A DNA stretch of 64,000 nucleotides from Klebsormidium nitens. Taxonomy: Eukaryota > Streptophyta > Klebsormidiophyceae > Klebsormidiales > Klebsormidiaceae. The stretch spans positions 62,001 to 126,000 of the forward strand of contig DF237157.1 of the NCBI GenBank assembly GCA_000708835.1. The letters are read 5' to 3'. Below are positions 58,901-64,000 of this stretch, piece after piece. The notes under the pieces were generated by a model that was not told the DNA's origin, ran no database searches, and saw only the letters and a list, made by a program, of their open reading frames with translations. The translations under genes and the position numbers were made by a program. The first letter of the stretch is position 1, and every line of letters starts with the position of its first letter.

Positions 58901-61900
58901 TGGGGTAAACTATCTTTTAGGAAGAGAGGCCTTTGTGTTTCGAGCGGATCTCTCTAGGCGACGTCGCATTTACAACGAAAACGAGTCTTCCGCAATGGTA
59001 TCTGAATGGCCGGAAGGAAGCCGGCCGCGGAGGGGGCCGCTAAGCAGACCAAGCACGAGGTCGGAGAGCTGCTCGAAATGACGGGTAAGCGCCTGTTCAT
59101 AGTGATTACGATGATTAACAGTTCACTTCAGTGTCCTAAGGGTTCGGCAGGGTTGTCGAGTCGGTTAGGCTGGTGAAAATTTCAGTTGGAGGGGTTGGGA
59201 AGGTACGAGCTTCTCGGAGGTGGGGCCACGAACGAGGTCAAAGAGCTGGTCGACTTGACGGGTGAGGGCGCATTAACTGCGTTTTTTCGTGAGAGCTACC
59301 GTGACACTCGCTCTTATCATATAACTAAAGTGACATTTCTCAAAGCAGAACCTTAGTCAAGTTGCAGGTTATATGTATACATCCAAGAAGGCCCTCTCCG
59401 AGGCGACCAGTCTCTCCTAAATTGGTAGTGCTCCTAAGACGCCCTGTTCTTCCATCACGCTCTGCAGAGCCGAGCTGAAACCCCCGCTTGTCTTTTCTCT
59501 GCTTTTCCCAGGATACACCTACCCGCCAACAAGGCCCTCTCCGAGTTGACCAGCACGCAAAGTTTTTCAACATTTCTCCTTAAAATCGAGGCCTTGTCCG
59601 CTACATGCTCGCCACTCTGCATCTATTGCACGACTTGAAAGCAGAAGTTTGTCAATTTGCAGGATACACGTACCCGCCCAACAAGGCCCTCGCCGAGCCG
59701 ACCAGCGCGCAAACTCTTCCAACATTTACTTCCTGAAAGGGAGGCCTTGTCCGCTACTTTGCAAGACCTAAAAGCAGGACTTTTCTCCTTCTGCAGGTTA
59801 CACTTACACGCCCAACAAGGCCCTCTCCGAGCCGACCAGCGCGCGCAAGACCCCCGCCGCCCGCCGGATGGCGCAGCTCACCAGCGGAGGTAGCCCGCCG
59901 GAGCTCGCGGCGCTCGAGGACGCTGCCACGTGTCAGGACGAGGAAGACGCCACGTGGCATCATGTGGGTGCCGAAGAAGACGCTTATGCTGGGGACGAGG
60001 GCAACGGGATAGGGGGAGATGTGAACGGGGACTTGGAAGTTGGTGGAACGGCAGAGATTAATGCAGAAGCACAGGAAGCGCTTGTTGGTATGGAAAGCTT
60101 CAAGGGCGTCGGAAAGAAGGTCGGAATCTATGATCTGGCGAGCAGCCACGGAGAAAGGCCAGGGCAAGACGAGCGCATGCCAAGTGTGGCAGTGTCCGAC
60201 GGGGCACCGGAAAAGATGACGTCAGCGGAAGGTGCCCCAGTAGTGCTGGCTTTTGACACCCTGCCCAAGGAGACTGAGGCACTAAGTCAAGAAGATGGTG
60301 TGAATGCGGTCGGCGATGTGGAGAGCTTGCTAGTGAGAGAGGGCGGGGTAGCTGTTCACACCAAGAGGACGACTCGGCGGTCGGCAGCTGCTACTGTGAA
60401 GGCGCCCAAAACGCAGTGGGTTGTTCGGGAGGGTTCGGCGGAGGGGTTAGCGGCAAACCCTCGGCGGAAAGCATCTGAGCGGAAGTCGGTGGCTCTGGGA
60501 ACGAGTTCCGCTGGGCAGACCAAGCGGAAAGACTCCGTTCGAGAGGAAACTGGACTTCTTGAAAACAGTGCTTCAGAGAGTGCGGGAGACAAGCTTACGA
60601 GGAGCGAGGTTGATGTAACCGGAGGAGAGGGTTTGGCAGACGAAGGAGGGTTAACGACCGAGAGTTCCGGTGAGAGGGGGCTGCGTAGAGGCAAGGCGGG
60701 GATAAAGACGGTTAGCTTTGCGGCCAGGGTCGAGGCGGGGGTCAGTGATTCGTTTAAGTTGGCGGTTAGCGGGAAGGATGTCGGGTTGCAGGCTCACAAC
60801 GGGCAGGGTTTTAAGGAGAGGGTTACGAACGGAAGGGCTGGTAACCGCCGCAAGAGTTTGGGAGCCGGACTTTTGGCTGGACACGAAGTCGAGAAAGAGA
60901 CCGGCGATGTTGCTAGCGCCAACGGTGGTCAGGAACTAACCACCGAGGAAACCGGGGCCAAGCAGACTCGGAAGCAGGCTGGTGGCCGGAAGAGGGTTAG
61001 CTTTGCGGCTTCCCCTAACCCCATTGGTGCGAGTGAGACCGCAGAAACGGAACGGCGTTCGAAGAGTAAGGCGGCGCAGGCAGCCGCACGAAGGCAGAGC
61101 GTGGGCGCCGGAGTTCTGCCCCCCGGAAACGCTGACGTCAGCGAGGAAGTGCCTGCAGTTCACGGGTCCGTGCCTGCTGTCGTCAGCGTAGTCGTTACGG
61201 CGACTGACGTGGCGGGTGCGCCAACTTCGCAGTCTGCAAGCGAGCAAGAAGTTGCTGGGAATGGCGCGAGATCTGGCGTCAAAAAGGCACGTGGGCGGCG
61301 CGCTGTTGGAAAGAAGGTTGCGGCTAGCGAAGGCGAGTCGCACGGCGCGCTTGCGGACGGATCGAGTGATGTTCTCCAGAGTGTGGAGCCTGCGACGGCC
61401 TCGGCGACCGGAGCAAAGGGCCGCCCTGCGAGGAGCAAAGGGGCGGTGTCTGATGGGGCAGAAAAAGAGGGAGTGACGTCAGCAGGGAGGACACGTGGCA
61501 GCCGGGCGGGAGAGGGTGCGGAGTCTGCGGGAACAGGAGAGGAGAGTCCGCAGAAACGGGGCCGGGGGAGGAAGCGAGCGGTTGAGAAGGTTGATGGGCC
61601 GGTGAACGGGCACGGGAATGGGGAAGCTTTGCAGCCAGCGGCCATAACCGGTGAGACTGTGGAAACCATCGCGCGTCAGGTGCCGGTCGGTTCGAGCCGA
61701 ACCGGGCGCAAATCCACTGTACCGAGGTCTGAGGCCTCAGCAGCCCAGTCGGAAGCGGGCCCGGTCGGAAAGGCAGCGGTCGGGGGAGAACGCCGGGCAC
61801 TTGCTGACAGCACTAATTTCCAGGAAGGAAAGAAAGCGACTGGTACTCGGGGCCAGGGAGCGGTCAAGGGAAAAGCAAATGAAGGGGCCGGGCCCGGAAA

Positions 61901-63444
61901 AAGTGTGACTACGGGCGAGAGTGTAAAGGAACCCGCTGACGTGGCGGTTGGAACGCGCATCGAGGTATGGTGGCCGGACGACAAGAGGTGAGGCCCTTTT
62001 TCACCCCTCTTATTGACAAGATACCTAAAGTTGGTTGATTCAGGGTCAACATTTGCGACACCCGCTTTGCCTGATAAATCTGCAATTATAGGTAGCTGTC
62101 CCACATGTCTCGAGCGAAGAGACGGCCTTTGAATGGACACGCGGGGCATGCATTTGCAGTGACGAATATCGCCGCTCTCTGTGCCCAGCTAGTTCTTCAC
62201 GTATGCATTGACATGCATTACGATATCGGCTCCATTGTGTCAATCGTTTCGGGCACGCTAGACAAGCCAAACACTTCTCCGACCAGCAATTGGTGTGCAG
62301 AGCCTTCCGAAATGATTAACAAAAATTTGTAGCCTAATGTCAAATCTCGTGTAATAGCAGGATCTTCACTTTCAAGGAAAGTGGGATGAATTGGAGCTCC
62401 AGTTGTAGAGAATACCCACAGTTCCTGTGATTTCCCAGAATGCAAGCTCGATGTCAAAGCAGTTTCAGCATCACCGCTGGCCCACTTGACCTGAGTCGAA
62501 GTCAGGAAAGCTTTATCATCGTCCGTTTTCGTGTGACAGGTTTTATGGCGGAATTGTCACAGACTACAAGGCTCGCAACGGAAAGCACAAGGTAAGCGTT
62601 TCAAACGGCAATTGCTGGTCCCACTTGTTCGGCCTTTCGATTCTGGCGAACCTTAAACCCATCCACTGCAACGGGATCGCTGCGTTTGTGACGCAAGCCT
62701 CTACACAACCATTATACAAACCTACACAGCTCGCGCTTAACAATCCATTTGAGGTGTTGTCTTCATCGCTGTCAGGTTTGCTGGCTTGAGCTACCCTCGG
62801 TTTTCATCTACAATTTCCAGACCTTGTGGTCTCGACAACCACTTTTAATAACATTTTCGGAGCCAACAAGTCGACCTGGGCTTGAAAAGGAAACGGTGGT
62901 GGAGCGTGCTTGAGTAGAGATGGCGTCAGGACTGGTCGACCGCTTCTCTGTTCTTCGACGAAGCAGCTTTCAGTTGGAATGTCGCTCGAGAATGTTTTAT
63001 GTATATTTGCCAAATGATGTGCAAGGTCACCCAAACAGTGAACGTACTCTTTGCCCACGTTCTGGTGTTTGCTTCATTCTTCTTCGAGGAAGCAAGTTTA
63101 ATATTGCGATGTCGCTCAAGAACTCTTTGATAGTATGGTGCCGATTGATGTACAAGGTTACCCAAACAGTGGAACCTACCCTTTCGCCCACGTTCTAATG
63201 TTTAGGGCAGGACTAGAGCTAGAGGCTTCAGTATCGGAGTAGCGGTTCCGGCTTCTTCAGAGCGTAGGAGGTGTGACGTAGGAAGCTTTTCAAGCAATAT
63301 GCAGAAGCTGAGCCCCTCCTTCTGTACTCGGAACAGGTTCTGTACGACGATGGCGACTCAGAGGAGTTGCTTTTGTCAAGCGAGCTGTGGCGGCTGGAGA
63401 AAGGGCGCCCCGCAAGAGGGCGAGTTCTGGCTCGGGCAAAATGA
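49938..63444 (+). CDS. Giant TP-rich chromatin-type protein with C-terminal Tudor domain
   Basis: Thirteen exons: 49938..49959, 50208..50427, 50873..51584, 51974..52462, 52861..52939, 53519..55150, 56013..56660, 57209..57301, 57815..58360, 58686..58871, 59797..61987, 62540..62591, 63337..63444. All junctions agree in phase, giving 2,326 codons. Most of the product is disordered and rich in TP/SP sites of the kind phosphorylated by cyclin-dependent kinases. Early features are TPLSRKQQLEQWQAQKR and, near residue 283-330, a helical segment YWLGRIREAEVRGDHGSV that loosely recalls CKAP2-type proteins. Exon 11 has two KxVSFAA motifs (PP1-docking type), basic GRGRKR and KGRPARSK motifs (AT-hook-like), and many Ser/Thr. 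The end, VGTRIEVWWPDDKRFYGG ... VLYDDGDSEELLL, matches the Tudor domain found at the C-terminus of plant PDS5-like cohesin factors. A chromosome-associated, cell-cycle role is inference. The gene could instead be two genes; the weakest link is between 55150 and 56013, where an extra exon (55813-55935) is possible. Confidence 0.78.
53745..53945 (+). repeat. Imperfect 9-residue coding repeat
   Basis: About eight units around SGLQTPKA (GFQTPTSGL, GHQTPKASA, LQTPKVSGL, LHTPDYSAL, LQTPTPSRL) are coded by 24-30-bp DNA units with CTCCAAACCCCCAA. Each carries a TP site. Confidence 0.85.
56111..56272 (+). repeat. 81-bp coding tandem duplication
   Basis: Two 27-residue units begin with VTPADRTG and end with KTGLVP/RTGLVP. 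The DNA units start at 56111 and 56192 and differ at only a few positions, so the duplication is recent. Confidence 0.93.
58990..59266 (+). repeat. Two decayed copies of Tudor-gene exon 10 donor edge
   Basis: The end of exon 10 (RKPVGEGATKQTKSEVEELL, donor at 58872) recurs with donors at 59085 (GGGTAAGC) and 59262 (GGTGAGGG). Spacings are about 213 and 177 bp. Both copies remain partly readable (KPAAEGAAKQTKHEVGELL and TNEVKELVDLT) and keep a donor. Confidence 0.92.
59364..59705 (+). repeat. Three decayed copies of Tudor-gene exon 11 acceptor edge
   Basis: The start of exon 11 (encoding GYTYTPNKALSEPTSA, first base 59797) is preceded in intron 10 by copies starting at 59368, 59512 and 59663. 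Spacings are 144, 151 and 134 bp. Each is preceded by a pyrimidine-rich stretch and CAG, and the copy nearest the exon is the best preserved. Confidence 0.94.
62951..63198. repeat. 129-bp tandem duplication in Tudor-gene intron 12
   Basis: TTCTTCGACGAAGCAG, ATGTCGCTCGAGAA, GATGTGCAAGGTCACCCAAA and GCCCACGTTCT (from 62951) recur in order from 63080, with roughly a quarter of positions changed. Neither copy matches the adjacent exons. Confidence 0.9.
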
Positions 63445-63740
63445 GTGAGTTTGATGCCACTGACGTGGATGCTCAGGTTGACTCAGATTTCGAAGGGGGA
63501 CAATGTCGCATCGTAAACCTGAAACACGAAATGAAGAGTGCCTTGAAGCCAGATGGTATTCATCTCTGTTGGACAGAAGACTATCTGTTCAGCGATAGGG
63601 ATTTTGGAGACCTCTACCTGAATGAGCTGCACTGCTTGATTGAGCTGCGTTACATTGCCAGGGTCAATACGAAAGGAAACTTCGATTCTATTGGAGTGCC
63701 CATTAGTGTTTACGAGAAGAGCTTTGCAAATTCCATGTAG
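63441..63740 (+). CDS. Possible small ORF overlapping the Tudor stop codon
   Basis: The ATG at 63441 overlaps the TGA of the Tudor gene (ATGA). A 99-codon frame follows, opening MSEFDATDVDAQ, then a mixed-composition product with HLCWTEDYLFSDRDFGDLYL. I do not recognise it. The same frame is open upstream to 63387. ATGA is followed by GTGAGT, which could also be a donor. It may be chance, an alternative terminal exon, or a downstream ORF in the 3' untranslated region. Confidence 0.25.
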   Translation: MSEFDATDVDAQVDSDFEGGQCRIVNLKHEMKSALKPDGIHLCWTEDYLFSDRDFGDLYLNELHCLIELRYIARVNTKGNFDSIGVPISVYEKSFANSM

Positions 63741-64000
63741 TGCCAAGTCGATCATATCTGCAACGTAGCGGGCACCGATCTCAGAACGGTTCTGGGCATT
63801 ATTTTAACAATTCATCAATCTAGGCAACTTCGAAGGCCTACGACTTCGCCCTCTTCTGTTTGCTCTTTCTGCGAATCTGTTTTGCTTTCAAGAAAGCCAA
63901 GGCCCTGATACGAGGACTGGTCTGAAACCAGTTTTTGAGACATCATCTGCAGAACGTTGCACCATCGTTTTGTCTGTTCATGTACAAGTTCAGCATATGT
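63741..64000. other. Nothing recognised at window end
   Basis: This is probably 3' untranslated or intergenic sequence downstream of the Tudor gene. Confidence 0.4.

Overview
The window looks like nuclear DNA from a green plant-lineage eukaryote, most likely a streptophyte (charophyte) alga of the Klebsormidium type. The evidence is intron-rich genes with GT-AG splice sites that hold frame over up to 13 exons, a plastid-type transketolase with a transit-peptide-like leader, a plant-type dCMP deaminase with an N-terminal membrane segment, plant-style leucine-rich repeats (LSGPIPPELG), and a PDS5-like Tudor domain. The organism assignment is inference. All exon joins below were built by hand from splice sites, reading frame and family similarity, with no transcript support.

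Layout. 0.6-6.3 kb (-): class 3 lipase with a long disordered N-terminus. 7.1-8.1 kb (-): 5'-truncated retrotransposon fragment (endonuclease-like end of a reverse transcriptase ORF). 9.0-19.6 kb (-): transketolase, 12 exons, 784 aa. 21.8-26.9 kb (+): alpha-type protein kinase with a von Willebrand A domain, 7 exons, 592 aa, divergent from transketolase. 29.1-30.8 kb (+): coiled-coil protein with DNA-level heptad repeats. 33.1-34.4 kb (+): two overlapping-frame membrane-protein ORFs. 35.3-38.4 kb (-): thiopurine methyltransferase-like enzyme, 4 exons, 336 aa. 40.0-42.8 kb (+): leucine-rich-repeat protein fused to an XK-related-like membrane domain, broken by a frameshift and a stop. 44.1-48.9 kb (-): dCMP deaminase, 8 exons, 389 aa. 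49.9-63.4 kb (+): a very large (about 2,325 aa) disordered TP-rich protein with AT-hook-like and PP1-docking-like motifs and a C-terminal Tudor domain.

The genes do not form a pathway. Transketolase (Calvin cycle/pentose phosphate) and dCMP deaminase (dUMP supply) are housekeeping. The kinase, the LRR protein and the Tudor protein look regulatory.

The most striking feature is not a gene. Introns across the window carry decayed tandem copies of the neighbouring exon edge with adjacent intron sequence. They sit beside the intact exon, usually keep the splice dinucleotide, and recur mostly every 130-180 bp, close to a nucleosome length. I see this in the lipase, transketolase, kinase, dCMP deaminase and Tudor genes and in two gene leaders. 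It suggests that introns here grow by repeated tandem duplication across exon-intron junctions, leaving cryptic splice sites. This is the main candidate for something undescribed.
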